Origin: Gammaproteobacteria bacterium LSUCC0057 | GTDB lineage: Bacteria > Pseudomonadota > Gammaproteobacteria > Pseudomonadales > Porticoccaceae | Direction of reading: 5' to 3' | Assembly (NCBI GenBank): GCA_004535795.1 | Contig: SPIA01000001.1 | Span: 817,659-881,658, forward strand | Length of the DNA stretch: 64,000 nucleotides | Shown here: one piece after another, positions 1-9,611 of the stretch | Numbering within the stretch: position 1 is the first letter of the stretch | Layout of the letters: the number at the start of each line of letters is the position of its first letter | Notes under the pieces: generated by a model | The model's input: the letters and a program-made list of their open reading frames with translations, nothing else | What the model was told of the DNA's origin: nothing | Database searches by the model: none | Position numbers and translations under genes: made by a program

Positions 1-2400
1 GCCATCGTGGCCATCGAGCTGCTCAGCCAAGTAACTGCGTTTGGCCGGCTCGCCGGGGTGGAGCAGATTCCAGCGCGCTGCGGCTTGGCCGTCGCGGGTC
101 AGCTGATTGACACTGGTCAAGCTCCAAATATCGGCGCTCACCTGATAGTCGCGCTTGAGAATCTTGGCCGCCTCGCGGACTTCGTTGAGGATCGTTCCCG
201 AGCCCATCAGCTGAACACGCAGCTTGCCGTTACCGCCCTTTTCAAACAGGTAACCACCCCGAATGATGCCCTCTGCAACTGCATCGCGATCACCCTCCGG
301 CAGTGCCGGATGGGCGTAGTTCTCATTCATGGTAGTGATGTAGTAGAAGCAGTTCTCACCGTTTTCAAACATCCGCTCGACACCATCGCGAACAATCACC
401 GCCAACTCGTAGCTGTAGGCCGGATCGTAACTGCGGCAGTTGGGGATGGTGTTGGCGAGCAGATGGCTGTGGCCGTCTTGGTGCTGCAAACCCTCACCGT
501 TGAGAGTGGTGCGCCCGGCGGTGGCACCGATTAGGAAGCCGCGCGCCTGGCTGTCACCGGCCGCCCAGGCGAGGTCGCCAATGCGCTGAAAGCCAAACAT
601 CGAGTAGAAGATGTAAAACGGAATCATCGGACAGCTGCTGGTGCTATAAGCGGTTGCCAATGCGATCCACGCCGACATCGCACCGGCCTCGTTGATGCCC
701 TCTTCGAGGATGACGCCCTTTTTATCCTCTTTGTAGTACATGATCTGGTCGCGGTCGTGCGGTACGTACTGCTGGCCGGCCGAGGAGTAGATACCGAGTT
801 GGCGGAACATCCCCTCCATGCCAAAGGTGCGCGCCTCGTCGGGTACAATCGGCACTACCCGCGGGCCAATTTGCTTGTCTTTAATGAGGTTGGCGAGCAC
901 CCGAACAAACGCCATGGTGGTGGAGATTTCGCGCTCGCCACTGCTCTCGAGCTGCTTGGCAAACGCCTCCAGCGGCGGTGCCGGCAGCGGCTGCAGAGTG
1001 TTATTGCGGGCCGGCAGCGGTCCGCCGAGCGCCTCGCGGCGGCGACGCAGGTAGGCCATCTCTGGGCTATCTGCCGGCGGTTTGTAAAACGGCAGGCTCT
1101 CCAACTGATCGTCGGCGACCGGAATACCGAAGCGGTCGCGGAAGCTGCGCAGACTCTCGATATCGAGCTTTTTAATCGAGTGGGTGTCATTGGCCGCCTC
1201 ACCCGAAGCACCGAGCCCATAGCCTTTTACAGTCTGGGCCAGAATGACGGTCGGCTGACCCTTGTGGGCAACCGCTTCGGCATAGGCTGCGTAGACCTTA
1301 TAGGGGTCGTGACCGCCGCGATTGAGATACATAATCTGTTCGTCGGTCATGTCTGCAACGAGCTCCAACAGCTCGGGGTACTTGCCGAAGAAGTGCTCGC
1401 GGGTGTAGGCGCCGCCGTTAAATTTGTAGTTCTGCAGTTCGCCGTCGCAGACCTCATCCATACGCTTGGCCAGCAAGCCGGTCTTGTCCTTCTCGAGCAG
1501 CGCATCCCAGTGGCGGCCCCAGATCACTTTGATCACATTCCAGCCGGCACCGCGGAACACCCCTTCCAGCTCTTGAATAATTTTGCCGTTGCCGCGCACC
1601 GGGCCGTCGAGACGCTGCAGATTACAGTTGACGACAAATATCAGATTCTCCAGATTCTCGCGCCCGGCCAGTGCGATTGCGCCCAAGCTCTCCGGCTCAT
1701 CGGTCTCGCCGTCACCCAAGAACGCCCACACCTTGCGATCGCCACGGGCGACCATATCGCGCGCCGACAGGTAGCGCATCACGTGGGCCTGGTAGATGGC
1801 TTGAATGGGGCCTAGCCCCATCGATACTGTGGGGAACTGCCAGTAGTCGGGCATCAACCACGGGTGCGGGTAGGAGCTCAACCCGTTGCCATCCACCTCG
1901 CGGCGGAAGTTGTTGAGCTGATCTTCGCTGAGGCGACCCTCGAGGAACGAACGGGCGTACATGCCGGGCGCGCTGTGCCCCTGGAAAAATACCAAGTCGC
2001 CGGGCTGGTCGCCCTCTTGGCCACGGAAAAAGTAGTTAAAGCCGACATCGTAGAGGGTGGCGGCTGAAGAGAAGCTGGCTATGTGGCCACCTATGCCCTC
2101 ACTCGCCTTATTGGCGCGGGCCACCATCGCCATCGCGTTCCAGCGGATCAGTGAGCGGATGCGCCGTTCCATGAACAGATCGCCGGGCATCTTGATCTCG
2201 CGGGAGACTGGAATGGTGTTGCGATAAGGGGTGGTCACTGCCGCCGGCAGTGCTACGCCGTCGTCGACCGCTTTCTGCTGTAGAGCGCGCAGTAAAAAAG
2301 CGGCTCGCTCTGGGCCGTGAGTGCGGTAAGTGTCCGCAAAGGCACTCATCCACTCATCGGTCTCTATCTGGTCAATATCGATCTCGGTCTCTTTTTGCAT
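1..2400 (-). CDS. aceE: Pyruvate dehydrogenase E1 component, C-terminus cut by window edge
   Basis: Thiamine-diphosphate E1 subunit of the pyruvate dehydrogenase complex; it decarboxylates pyruvate and hands the acetyl group to the E2 lipoyl domain. The minus-strand frame is open for exactly 800 codons from ATG at 2400 to base 1, so about 85-90 residues are missing against the roughly 887-residue family. Family blocks seen are ERRIRS-IRWNAM, GGHIASF, GNGLSSYPHP, the ThDP/Mg motif GDGETDEPES at residues 229-238, ADEARTFGMEG-like PDEARTFGMEG, and GRTTLNGEGLQHQDGHSH. The start has a GAGGGTG ribosome site 6-7 bases upstream. The E2 gene would be expected just past the left edge. Homodimeric E1 type; identity is certain. 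Confidence 0.97.
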   Translation of the reverse strand, partial: MQKETEIDIDQIETDEWMSAFADTYRTHGPERAAFLLRALQQKAVDDGVALPAAVTTPYRNTIPVSREIKMPGDLFMERRIRSLIRWNAMAMVARANKASEGIGGHIASFSSAATLYDVGFNYFFRGQEGDQPGDLVFFQGHSAPGMYARSFLEGRLSEDQLNNFRREVDGNGLSSYPHPWLMPDYWQFPTVSMGLGPIQAIYQAHVMRYLSARDMVARGDRKVWAFLGDGETDEPESLGAIALAGRENLENLIFVVNCNLQRLDGPVRGNGKIIQELEGVFRGAGWNVIKVIWGRHWDALLEKDKTGLLAKRMDEVCDGELQNYKFNGGAYTREHFFGKYPELLELVADMTDEQIMYLNRGGHDPYKVYAAYAEAVAHKGQPTVILAQTVKGYGLGASGEAANDTHSIKKLDIESLRSFRDRFGIPVADDQLESLPFYKPPADSPEMAYLRRRREALGGPLPARNNTLQPLPAPPLEAFAKQLESSGEREISTTMAFVRVLANLIKDKQIGPRVVPIVPDEARTFGMEGMFRQLGIYSSAGQQYVPHDRDQIMYYKEDKKGVILEEGINEAGAMSAWIALATAYSTSSCPMIPFYIFYSMFGFQRIGDLAWAAGDSQARGFLIGATAGRTTLNGEGLQHQDGHSHLLANTIPNCRSYDPAYSYELAVIVRDGVERMFENGENCFYYITTMNENYAHPALPEGDRDAVAEGIIRGGYLFEKGGNGKLRVQLMGSGTILNEVREAAKILKRDYQVSADIWSLTSVNQLTRDGQAAARWNLLHPGEPAKRSYLAEQLDGHDG

Positions 2401-2603
2401 AACACCCTCGCTGCGCAGTCGCAAACTTGTTTAAAAAATTTACGCTACAGTAGTGCAGCTCTCTTTCGTGGGCAATATTTCTCTAGAGAATATTTCTCAA
2501 AAAATCAAAAAATTGCCACAAAGAAATTTTATAAATAACTGTTTTTTTAATGATTTATCCTTTATTGATATATTGTATCGTTAATTATTTTAGATCGCTT
2601 ACA
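2401..2603 (-). promoter_or_regulatory. AT-rich upstream region of aceE with tandem repeat and palindrome
   Basis: This 203-base gap is far more AT-rich than the flanking genes and must hold the aceE promoter. It carries a direct repeat, AATATTTCTC at 2474-2483 and again at 2489-2498 (15-base period), and a perfect 12-base palindrome TTCTCTAGAGAA at 2479-2490 spanning the first copy and the spacer. No single promoter stands out. TTGAGA followed 16 bases later by ATATTG on the minus strand is possible but weak. No GC-rich terminator is seen for the protease gene upstream, so readthrough into aceE is possible. Confidence 0.45.
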
Positions 2604-5462
2604 CTAAAGCGGATAGCGCCGCGGTTGTGCCGTTTTCGGCCTGACATGAGGGTTGAGCTCGGGGTCTATCTGCGGGCTTGCCAGCAGCCACCAGCGCTGC
2701 GGCTGCACGGCGAGGGTGTCGATCGCTGCGCTCAGCTGCTCTAGGCTGACAGCAGCCACCGCCGCGGCGACTTGCTGTCGAAAGTCAAAGCTGTTGTAGC
2801 CGTAAAGCAGCGACTCAACCCACTGGCCATTGAGTTCGGCAAGATTTTTCGGCTGTTCGGTGACCCGCCCGACTACCGAGGCTTTGAGCTGCTCGAGTTG
2901 CTGACTGTTGAGCGATTGCGCTCGCGACGGCTGCGCGGCGACAAACTCATCGACAGCCGCGGTAATCTCATCCAGCGAAAAATCGGGCGACTGTACCACC
3001 ATGGCGATACCGGGCTGGCGGTAAAAGTTGCGAGGCACCGCCGCCACGACATAGCCGAGCTGACGCTGGGTGCGCAGCTCGGTGTAGAAAGGGTTGCCGA
3101 GCCACTCGGCGACCAGCAAGTTGATGGCGCGCGCCTCGAGGGTGTCAGCACCAGCCGGTAGGTAGAGCACCGCCGCTTGGTTGTTGCCGGGCACCCAGTA
3201 CTCGCTGCGCTGCGGCTGATGCGCCAGTTGAGCCACTTCAAAATGGCCGGCAGCGCCGCGGTAGGGGTAGCGCTCCGCGATCTCTTCGGCAAACGACAAG
3301 GCCTGTTGCGAGGAGAAATTACCGGTCACCATCAGCCGTGGCAACCACTGCTGGCGCGCTTGTCGCGCCCATTCGGCCAGCGCTGGCAGCTCTACCTGAG
3401 CGGCTGTCGCCGCCTGCTCTTGCGGCAGCCAGCCCCCCTCTACGGCAACCGATAACAGCGAGAGCAACTGCCGAAACGGAAACTCGTTTTTAGCGTTACT
3501 AATATCCTCCAGATAGCTCTGGCGAATGCGCTCAAACCGCGACCGGTCCCACTGCTCGGTCTCCAGAGCATCGAGCAGCGCAGTCAGCACCAACGGTTGC
3601 TTGTCGGCATAGCCGCCGACCACCAGCCGCCAACCTCGACCGTCGCGCTGCAGGGCAAAGTTGAGCCCCGCCTGCAGCGCCGGATAGAGCTGATCGTTGA
3701 TCTGATCGCGCAGATAGCGCATCAACAACTCACTGTAGACAGCGGCCTGCTGACTCTGCGCCGACTCGTGCTGCAGTTGTAGAATGATCTGCCCGTGCGG
3801 CACATTGAAGCGGGTGGTGGCGAGATGCCAAGTCTCTATGGGCGCCGCCGACAGCCGCTGCGGCACCGCGCCGGCGCTGTTGGCGACCTCAGTGCTCGCC
3901 AGCAGCTGAGTATTCTCAGCAATAAATGGATTGGCGGGGGGCAAACGCAACTCGGCGGCCAGCGCGCTGCCGCCAAAACCCAACGGTTGCTCGGTGGGCG
4001 CCCCTAGCAGCCGGTACTCCGACTCAAAGTAAGCCGCCTTGCGATCGACGGCGAGCTCTTTGGCGGTGACCATCACCAGCCGGTTGTCGGCGTTGAGCAG
4101 CGCTGTGTAGCGCTTAATCAGCGCCGCATCCCAGCCGCTCATCAGATAGGGGCCATCGAGTACTCTCGCCAACGGCAGCCGCTGCATGGTGTCGGCGAGT
4201 CGCGTGACGCGGTCGACCAGCGCCCCCTGCTGCTCAAACTGGAAGGCCTGTTGCAGCAGTGACGCTTGCTCCTGGTAGCGCCGCGCCAGTTCTGGATCGG
4301 CGGCGATCAGGTCGAGCCAGTGCTGTACTAACGGCACGATCACCTTGCGGTTCTCAAGCCCGGCCGGAGTCAGCTCGAGATTGACCACAAAGAGCGTCGC
4401 CGAGGCGTCGCTGAGGGCGCTGCCTGCGCTCAGCGCATTGACCCATCCGGCGCGGCGCAAAACATCTAACAGTGAACCACTGGCTTCTGAGCCGACCAGT
4501 GAGGCGAGAAAATTGATCGGTTTCTGCTGCCAGTGCGCTTCGCTGCTTGGCAGTGAATAGATAATTGAGAGTTCGCGCAGATCGGCCTCTGGGCGAAAGT
4601 GCACCTCAGCCGGCAGCGTGCCGGGGGCGAACAGTGGCCCCTGTTCGGGGCTCGCCACTCGCTGCCCGGCCGGCACCTCGGCAAACTTGTCGCGCACCAT
4701 CGCTTCGAGCTCATCGAGACTCTCCCTGCCGCCCACCACCAGCTTCATCTGCTCGGCAATGTAATAACGACGGTAAAAGCTCAGCAGCTCCTCGCGCAGT
4801 GTCGGCCCACCAGCGACCAGCGGCTGTTCGCGCAGCGTCGACAGGTCGCCGACCATGAACAGGCTGTAGGGATGCTCGGGGTTGGCCAGCTCACGCAACA
4901 CATAGCGCTGCCGCCACGGATCATTTTTAAGGTGCAGCTGGTACTCGGAATAGACGGCATTGCGCTCGCGCTCAACATACTCGGGAGCAAAGCGCGGGGC
5001 GATAAAAAACCGCGAAAAACGGTCGAGTGCCGGCTCTAAATGGTCGGCGTTGATGTCGAAATAGTAGTTGGTGTTGCGGTGTGACGTGTAGGCGTTCTTA
5101 CTGCCGCCGCGCTGATCGATAAACTCACCATAGGAGTTGACCTCGGGGTACTTGTCGGTACCCAAAAACAGCATGTGCTCGAGAAAATGGGGCAGTCCCT
5201 CGCGGCCGCGCGGGCTGGAGTAGTTGCCTACCGCCACATCCAGCGAGGCCGCCGCTTTGTCGGCACTGGGGTCAGAGATGACTATGGCGCTGAGTCCATT
5301 GGCCAGGGTGAAGGCGCGGTAACTGCGCGAGTCGGCCGGAGACGGCGTCAGCTCTACGGTTTGTGGATCACCGCTGCAAGCGGCCAGAAGCAGTGCGCCC
5401 GCCAGCACCAGCCAGCGCTGGTTGAGTGGCCGCAGCTGAGCGGAAAACAGTCGTCGCGACAT
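2604..5462 (-). CDS. M16 family zinc metalloprotease (pitrilysin/insulinase-like), lipoprotein
   Basis: A 952-residue inverzincin protease of the protease III / insulin-degrading enzyme type, predicted to degrade short polypeptides in the periplasm. The inverted zinc motif HFLEH lies at residues 92-96 (H92, E95 base, H96) and the third ligand is E173, 81 residues after H92 as in insulysin. Residues 1-29 form a lipoprotein signal with lipobox LAAC, acylated at C29, so it is probably membrane-anchored, unlike soluble E. coli Ptr. The C-terminal half is the degenerate second M16 pair; the segment TQRQLGYVV near residue 805 is typical. Its ATG overlaps the perM stop (TAATG), suggesting translational coupling. 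Confidence 0.93.
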   Translation of the reverse strand: MSRRLFSAQLRPLNQRWLVLAGALLLAACSGDPQTVELTPSPADSRSYRAFTLANGLSAIVISDPSADKAAASLDVAVGNYSSPRGREGLPHFLEHMLFLGTDKYPEVNSYGEFIDQRGGSKNAYTSHRNTNYYFDINADHLEPALDRFSRFFIAPRFAPEYVERERNAVYSEYQLHLKNDPWRQRYVLRELANPEHPYSLFMVGDLSTLREQPLVAGGPTLREELLSFYRRYYIAEQMKLVVGGRESLDELEAMVRDKFAEVPAGQRVASPEQGPLFAPGTLPAEVHFRPEADLRELSIIYSLPSSEAHWQQKPINFLASLVGSEASGSLLDVLRRAGWVNALSAGSALSDASATLFVVNLELTPAGLENRKVIVPLVQHWLDLIAADPELARRYQEQASLLQQAFQFEQQGALVDRVTRLADTMQRLPLARVLDGPYLMSGWDAALIKRYTALLNADNRLVMVTAKELAVDRKAAYFESEYRLLGAPTEQPLGFGGSALAAELRLPPANPFIAENTQLLASTEVANSAGAVPQRLSAAPIETWHLATTRFNVPHGQIILQLQHESAQSQQAAVYSELLMRYLRDQINDQLYPALQAGLNFALQRDGRGWRLVVGGYADKQPLVLTALLDALETEQWDRSRFERIRQSYLEDISNAKNEFPFRQLLSLLSVAVEGGWLPQEQAATAAQVELPALAEWARQARQQWLPRLMVTGNFSSQQALSFAEEIAERYPYRGAAGHFEVAQLAHQPQRSEYWVPGNNQAAVLYLPAGADTLEARAINLLVAEWLGNPFYTELRTQRQLGYVVAAVPRNFYRQPGIAMVVQSPDFSLDEITAAVDEFVAAQPSRAQSLNSQQLEQLKASVVGRVTEQPKNLAELNGQWVESLLYGYNSFDFRQQVAAAVAAVSLEQLSAAIDTLAVQPQRWWLLASPQIDPELNPHVRPKTAQPRRYPL

Positions 5463-6547
5463 TACTTTAACTCCATGGTTTGTTGCTCAGTTAGCTCATG
5501 GCGCTGGCGCGGCCAGGCGGTATAGAGAGCCTTGACCAAAGTAGCCAAAGGAATGGCAAAAAATACCCCCCAAAAACCCCACAGACCGCCAAACACCAAA
5601 ACAGCGACAATAATCGCCAGTGGGTGAAGATCGACCACCTCCGAAAACAGCAGTGGCACCAGCACGTTGCCGTCCAGAAACTGGATCAGCGTATAGACTG
5701 CAAACAGCCAGAAAAATTCACTGCCCGCGCCCCACTGTACATAGCCGACAAACAGCACCGGCGCCGTTACCACCAACGCGCCGACGTAGGGAATGAGCAC
5801 TGACAGCCCCACCGCCAGCGCCAGCAGTGCTGCATAGTTGAGTCCCAACAGTAAAAACGCGCCGTAGGAGACCGCACCGACTACCATGATCTCGATCGCT
5901 TTGCCGCGCACGTAGTTGCCCAGTTGGATATTCATCTCGCTACCCACTTGCGTCAACACGCCGCGCTCGCGCGGCAGCAGTGCGGTGAGCAGCTCAGTGA
6001 GTTGTTGGCGATCCTTGAGCATAAAGAACACCAGCAGCGGTACCAGTACCAGATAGACCAGCAGTGCCACCAGGTCGAACACGCTGTTCAACGAGAAGGT
6101 GAGCAACTGCTGCCCCAACTCGCCAAACTGATTGGCCAGCTGCGACCAGAGCTGTTGCAGCTGTGCCGGCGAGATATACTCGGCGTAGCGATCGGGCAGC
6201 TCGTTGATCAGCGTGCGAATTTTCACAAACATCTGCGGGAGCTCGGCACCGAGCAGTGAAGCTTGGCGCACTAGCAGTGGCAGTAGACCAAATATCACGG
6301 CAAAAAATAGCGCGACGAACAGCGAATAGGTCAGCGCAAAGCTGGGCCGCCAGCCCAGACCGATCGCCATTAGGCGATTGATCAGCCCCTGCAGCACAAA
6401 GGCGATCACCAGCGCGGCAAAGACCGGCGCCAACACCGCACCTAACCCCCAGACGACGAGCCCGGCACCGAGCAACAGCAGCGTCATCAACACCGCCTGC
6501 TCAGAACCGAGGTAGCGATTAATCCAGCGCTTGACCACCAATTGCAT
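5462..6547 (-). CDS. perM: AI-2E family transporter / PerM-like permease
   Basis: A 361-residue polytopic inner-membrane protein of the PerM/TqsA (AI-2E transporter) family. Substrate is unknown; family members include autoinducer-2 exporters and sodium/proton antiporters. Seven to eight hydrophobic segments are visible, with the characteristic VPLLVFFMLKDR stretch before a soluble loop, and LNYAALLALAVGLSVLIPYVG further on. The frame runs upstream to 6670, but ATG at 6547 is preferred because GGGAGAG lies 8 bases upstream and the extra residues are not hydrophobic. perM is adjacent to bepA in E. coli too, there co-directional; here they diverge. Stop overlaps the protease start. Confidence 0.88.
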   Translation of the reverse strand: MQLVVKRWINRYLGSEQAVLMTLLLLGAGLVVWGLGAVLAPVFAALVIAFVLQGLINRLMAIGLGWRPSFALTYSLFVALFFAVIFGLLPLLVRQASLLGAELPQMFVKIRTLINELPDRYAEYISPAQLQQLWSQLANQFGELGQQLLTFSLNSVFDLVALLVYLVLVPLLVFFMLKDRQQLTELLTALLPRERGVLTQVGSEMNIQLGNYVRGKAIEIMVVGAVSYGAFLLLGLNYAALLALAVGLSVLIPYVGALVVTAPVLFVGYVQWGAGSEFFWLFAVYTLIQFLDGNVLVPLLFSEVVDLHPLAIIVAVLVFGGLWGFWGVFFAIPLATLVKALYTAWPRQRHELTEQQTMELK

Positions 6548-6702
6548 AACCCTACTCTCCCGATTGACCTGCTTGCAGTATATCTGTTGGCCGCGTTGAA
6601 CCTCTGAGTTGTACCAGGGTCTATGAACGGCGACTGTGGACAATACTAGCGACATGCCATAATAGCGCAACTGCTATGCAACCCGAGTGACGAAGAGGCA
6701 CC

Positions 6703-8169
6703 GTGGCCGACCTAAGAAACTCTATTACCGCACTGCTGCCGGCGCTACTGCTGGCGGTAGTATGTATTGCCGCTGCGGCGCGCAACGATCTGCCGCTGCT
6801 CGGTGACGCCAGCTCTTCGAGCGTCTCGCTGCAGCAGGAGAAACTGCTCGGCTCGCTGTGGCTTAAGATGTTTCGCAGCCGCGTGCAGGCCCACCGCGAT
6901 CCCCTGCTGCAAGACTACCTCGAGCGGCTGCTCTACAACTTGGCCACCTACAGTGAACTGAGCCGCGCCGACCTGCAGTTGGTACTCATCGACAACCCGA
7001 GCATGAACGCCTTCGCAGTTCCCGGCGGGGTAATTGGCTTTCATACCGGGGTCTTTACTTACGCCGACAATGAAGACCAGCTGGCCAGCGTGTTGGCCCA
7101 CGAGCTCGCCCACCTCAGCTTGCGTCACTTTGCCCGCGGGGTCGAAAACGCTGAGAATCGTTCCAAGCTGAACATGGCAGGACTGTTGGCCGCGGTGGTG
7201 CTGGCGGCCACCGCCGGAGGCGATGCCGCCACCGCAGCACTGATGACGACTCAGGCGGCGAGCCTGCAACAACAACTCGCTTACAGCCGCAGCAATGAGC
7301 AAGAGGCCGACCGCGAGGGTATAAAAACACTGCTGCGCGCCGGGCGCGATGCCACTCAAGTGGCGGCGATGTTTGAAAACATGCTCAAAGCGACCCGCTA
7401 CACTGGCAGTCGCCCACCCGAGTACCTACTCACCCACCCAGTTACCGAGCGCCGTGTCGCCGATGCGCTCAATCGCACCGGCTACGCCAGCAGCGGTATC
7501 GGCCCGCGCCGGGTTGACAGTGAGTTTGATCTGCTGCGCGCCCGCGCCCGCGCCAACAGCTGGCCGACACCCCAGCTGGCACTGGACGCCTTTCGCGCCG
7601 AGCGCGACAACGCCCTACCCGGCTCTGCACAGGCGCAGGCAGCTGAATACGGCATCGCTGTCATGCAGCTGCAGCTGGGCGATCTCGACGCCGCCCAGCG
7701 GGCAATTGCAACAGTTCGCCACAGCCGCCCCAACTCGGCGACGGCGCGCTACACCGAGCAGGAGATCGCCCTGGCGCAGGGCGATTACCGTGGCGTGATT
7801 GCAGCGCTGGAGCGTCAGCTTCGCGCCGACCCGGGCCACTACCCGGCACAGTGGCTGCTGGCCGAGGCGCACTGGCAGGCCGGCAACACGGCCACAGCCG
7901 CTCGGCTGTTGCAGCAGTTGAGTCGCCAGCGCCCTGAAGACCCCGCAGTCTGGTACCAGCTCGCCGAGCTGCGCGGCCTCGCCGGCGATATCGCCGGTGT
8001 CCACGCCGCACGCGCTGAGTATTTTATTTTGATTGGGGTATTTGACCGCGCCCGCGAACAGTTACAGCTGGCGCTCGGCCTGCTGCAGGACGACTTTAAA
8101 CGCAGTGCGGTACTGAGGCAGCGGCTGCTTGAACTGGCCGATTACCAGCGCCGCGCCGAACAGCTGTGA
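6703..8169 (+). CDS. bepA: Periplasmic M48 metalloprotease/chaperone BepA-like
   Basis: A 488-residue homologue of BepA (YfgC), a periplasmic protease and chaperone that assists LptD assembly and removes stalled outer-membrane proteins. The N-terminus is a signal peptide (hydrophobic residues about 8-26). The M48 zinc site is HELAH at residues 133-137 with third ligand E201 in NEQEADREG, close to E. coli BepA (H136, H140, E201). The C-terminal third (about 315-488) is helical with TPR-like repeats. The start is GTG, with GAGG upstream. It diverges from perM across 155 bases and converges on nadA with only 8 bases between stops, so no terminator fits in the gap. Confidence 0.93.
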   Translation: MADLRNSITALLPALLLAVVCIAAAARNDLPLLGDASSSSVSLQQEKLLGSLWLKMFRSRVQAHRDPLLQDYLERLLYNLATYSELSRADLQLVLIDNPSMNAFAVPGGVIGFHTGVFTYADNEDQLASVLAHELAHLSLRHFARGVENAENRSKLNMAGLLAAVVLAATAGGDAATAALMTTQAASLQQQLAYSRSNEQEADREGIKTLLRAGRDATQVAAMFENMLKATRYTGSRPPEYLLTHPVTERRVADALNRTGYASSGIGPRRVDSEFDLLRARARANSWPTPQLALDAFRAERDNALPGSAQAQAAEYGIAVMQLQLGDLDAAQRAIATVRHSRPNSATARYTEQEIALAQGDYRGVIAALERQLRADPGHYPAQWLLAEAHWQAGNTATAARLLQQLSRQRPEDPAVWYQLAELRGLAGDIAGVHAARAEYFILIGVFDRAREQLQLALGLLQDDFKRSAVLRQRLLELADYQRRAEQL

Positions 8170-8177
8170 GTGGCGAG

Positions 8178-9218
8178 CTAACGGCGGTTGAATTCCAACA
8201 TGCGGCCCAGCGAGCGGCGTGCGAGGTGGGCAGTCTGTTCATCGACAGTGATCTCGCCGCTGCCAGTGGTCAGTGCCGTGAGTAGATTGTCTAAACCGTT
8301 CATCGCCATCCACGGGCAGCTGGCACAGCTGCGGCAGGTGGCGCCACTGCCGCCCGTCGGGGCGATGATCAGCTGCTTGTCAGGCACCGCTTGCTGCATT
8401 TTGAAAAAGATGCCCTGATCGGTGGCGACAATCAGTTGTTGCTGCGGCAACTCGCGAGCGGCGGCGATTAGTTGCGAGGTCGATCCGGCGACATCGGCTA
8501 GATCAACGACCGCCTGCGGCGACTCAGGGTGCACCAACACCGCCGCCTCTGGGTAGACTGCGCGCAGTTCCTCAATGCCGCGGGCTTTGAACTCTTCGTG
8601 GACAATGCAACTGCCCTGCCACAACAACATGTCGGCACCGGTCTGTTTGGCGACATAGCTGCCGAGGTATTTGTCCGGCGCCCAGAGGATTTTTTCGCCG
8701 AGGCTATCGAGGTGGTCGACCACATCGACGGCGATGCTAGAGGTCACCACCCAGTCGGCGCGCGCCTTAACCGCTGCTGAGGTGTTGGCGTAAACTACTA
8801 CGGTGCGGTCGGGGTGCTGGTCGCAAAAGTCGGCAAACTCCTGCTCGGGGCAGCCGATATCGAGCGAACAAGTCGCCTCAAGGGTCGGCATCAGCACCCG
8901 CTTGTTGGGGGTGAGAATTTTCGCTGTCTCGCCCATAAACTTGACTCCGGCAACAATTAACGTCGAAGCGGGGTGCTGGCTGCCAAAGCGAGCCATCTCC
9001 AGTGAGTCGGCGACCACCCCACCGGTCTGCTCGGCCAACGCCTGAATCAGTGGGTCAGTGTAGTAGTGAGCGACGATGACAGCGTTGTGAGCCACCAGCT
9101 GCTGCTTGATCTCTGCGACCAGCTCACTCTGGCGCGACGCCGATAAGCTGGCCGGCAGCTGAACGCGGTCGAGGTAGTCGCTGACAACGCTGCGCAGGTG
9201 CGCCTGTTCACTACTCAT
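8178..9218 (-). CDS. nadA: Quinolinate synthase A
   Basis: NadA condenses iminoaspartate with dihydroxyacetone phosphate to quinolinate in de novo NAD synthesis. The 346-residue protein carries the three conserved [4Fe-4S] cysteines C117, C204 and C301; their spacing (87 and 97 residues) equals that of the E. coli ligands C113, C200 and C297. The last lies in a C-x2-C-x2-C array (295, 298, 301). The substrate-site blocks [13 protein letters not shown] and [15 protein letters not shown] are present. A short membrane-protein ORF starts 153 bases upstream on the same strand and may be co-transcribed. nadB and nadC are not in the window. Confidence 0.97.
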   Translation of the reverse strand: MSSEQAHLRSVVSDYLDRVQLPASLSASRQSELVAEIKQQLVAHNAVIVAHYYTDPLIQALAEQTGGVVADSLEMARFGSQHPASTLIVAGVKFMGETAKILTPNKRVLMPTLEATCSLDIGCPEQEFADFCDQHPDRTVVVYANTSAAVKARADWVVTSSIAVDVVDHLDSLGEKILWAPDKYLGSYVAKQTGADMLLWQGSCIVHEEFKARGIEELRAVYPEAAVLVHPESPQAVVDLADVAGSTSQLIAAARELPQQQLIVATDQGIFFKMQQAVPDKQLIIAPTGGSGATCRSCASCPWMAMNGLDNLLTALTTGSGEITVDEQTAHLARRSLGRMLEFNRR

Positions 9219-9251
9219 AAGCTGTTTCTCAATGCTCTTGAGTCCCGCTAG

Positions 9252-9371
9252 TTACTGGTTGGAGAGCCAGTAGATGACGGTGGTCAAAACGATCGCAACC
9301 AGAGCGATGGCTGCCAGCGCATCTGCTTTGCCGTCGCTGCAACCGGTCTGGTTTTCTGAATGATCACTCAT
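9252..9371 (-). CDS. Small single-pass membrane protein, 39 residues, unknown function
   Basis: A short frame with ATG at 9371 and TAA at 9252 reads MSDHSENQTGCSDGKADALA, then a hydrophobic stretch of about 18 residues ending VIYWLSNQ. It has a charged, polar N-terminus with one cysteine and a single predicted transmembrane helix at the C-terminus, a layout seen in small inner-membrane proteins. A weak GCAGAGA ribosome site lies about 9 bases upstream. It sits 33 bases before nadA on the same strand, so the two may share a transcript. I do not recognise a named family; function is not assigned. Confidence 0.6.
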   Translation of the reverse strand: MSDHSENQTGCSDGKADALAAIALVAIVLTTVIYWLSNQ

Positions 9372-9440
9372 AACAATTTCTCTGCGTAGGTGGCGCAGCC
9401 ACTGAGCTGCCTTTGTGTAACCGGCGGCATTCTAACAACA

Positions 9441-9474
9441 GGCGACGCTGAAATCACCTGTGCAAGGCGTCGCC
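9441..9474. repeat. Inverted repeat upstream of the sulfite reductase gene
   Basis: GGCGACGC at 9441-9448 is matched perfectly by GCGTCGCC at 9467-9474 across an 18-base loop. It lies in the divergent gap between the small membrane ORF and cysI. No T-run follows on either strand, so it is not an obvious terminator; an operator or a hairpin in a leader RNA is possible. Confidence 0.5.
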
Positions 9475-9611
9475 GTCACTTTAGTCTAAATGGTTATTAG
9501 CTTATCGAACAAAATTAATTTTAATGCATAAAGCTAGCCTGTAAGATAGCCGCCTTGGCAGTTGCGCCGCGTTAGGCCTCTGCACATCTATCCTCAAAAG
9601 AGTCAATTGTC
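9475..9611 (+). promoter_or_regulatory. AT-rich promoter region of cysI
   Basis: An AT-rich block at about 9480-9550 precedes the sulfite reductase gene and contains a perfect 12-base palindrome AAAATTAATTTT at 9511-9522. TAAGAT at 9542-9547 is a possible -10 box, with no good -35. Sulfur-assimilation genes are commonly CysB-controlled through AT-rich sites, so a CysB-type site here is plausible, but I cannot assign one from sequence alone. Confidence 0.35.

Noticed and set aside
757-1815. Long open frame of 352 codons on the plus strand
   Set aside because: It is antisense to aceE, which has clear family motifs in the opposite frame; the high GC content leaves such shadow frames open.
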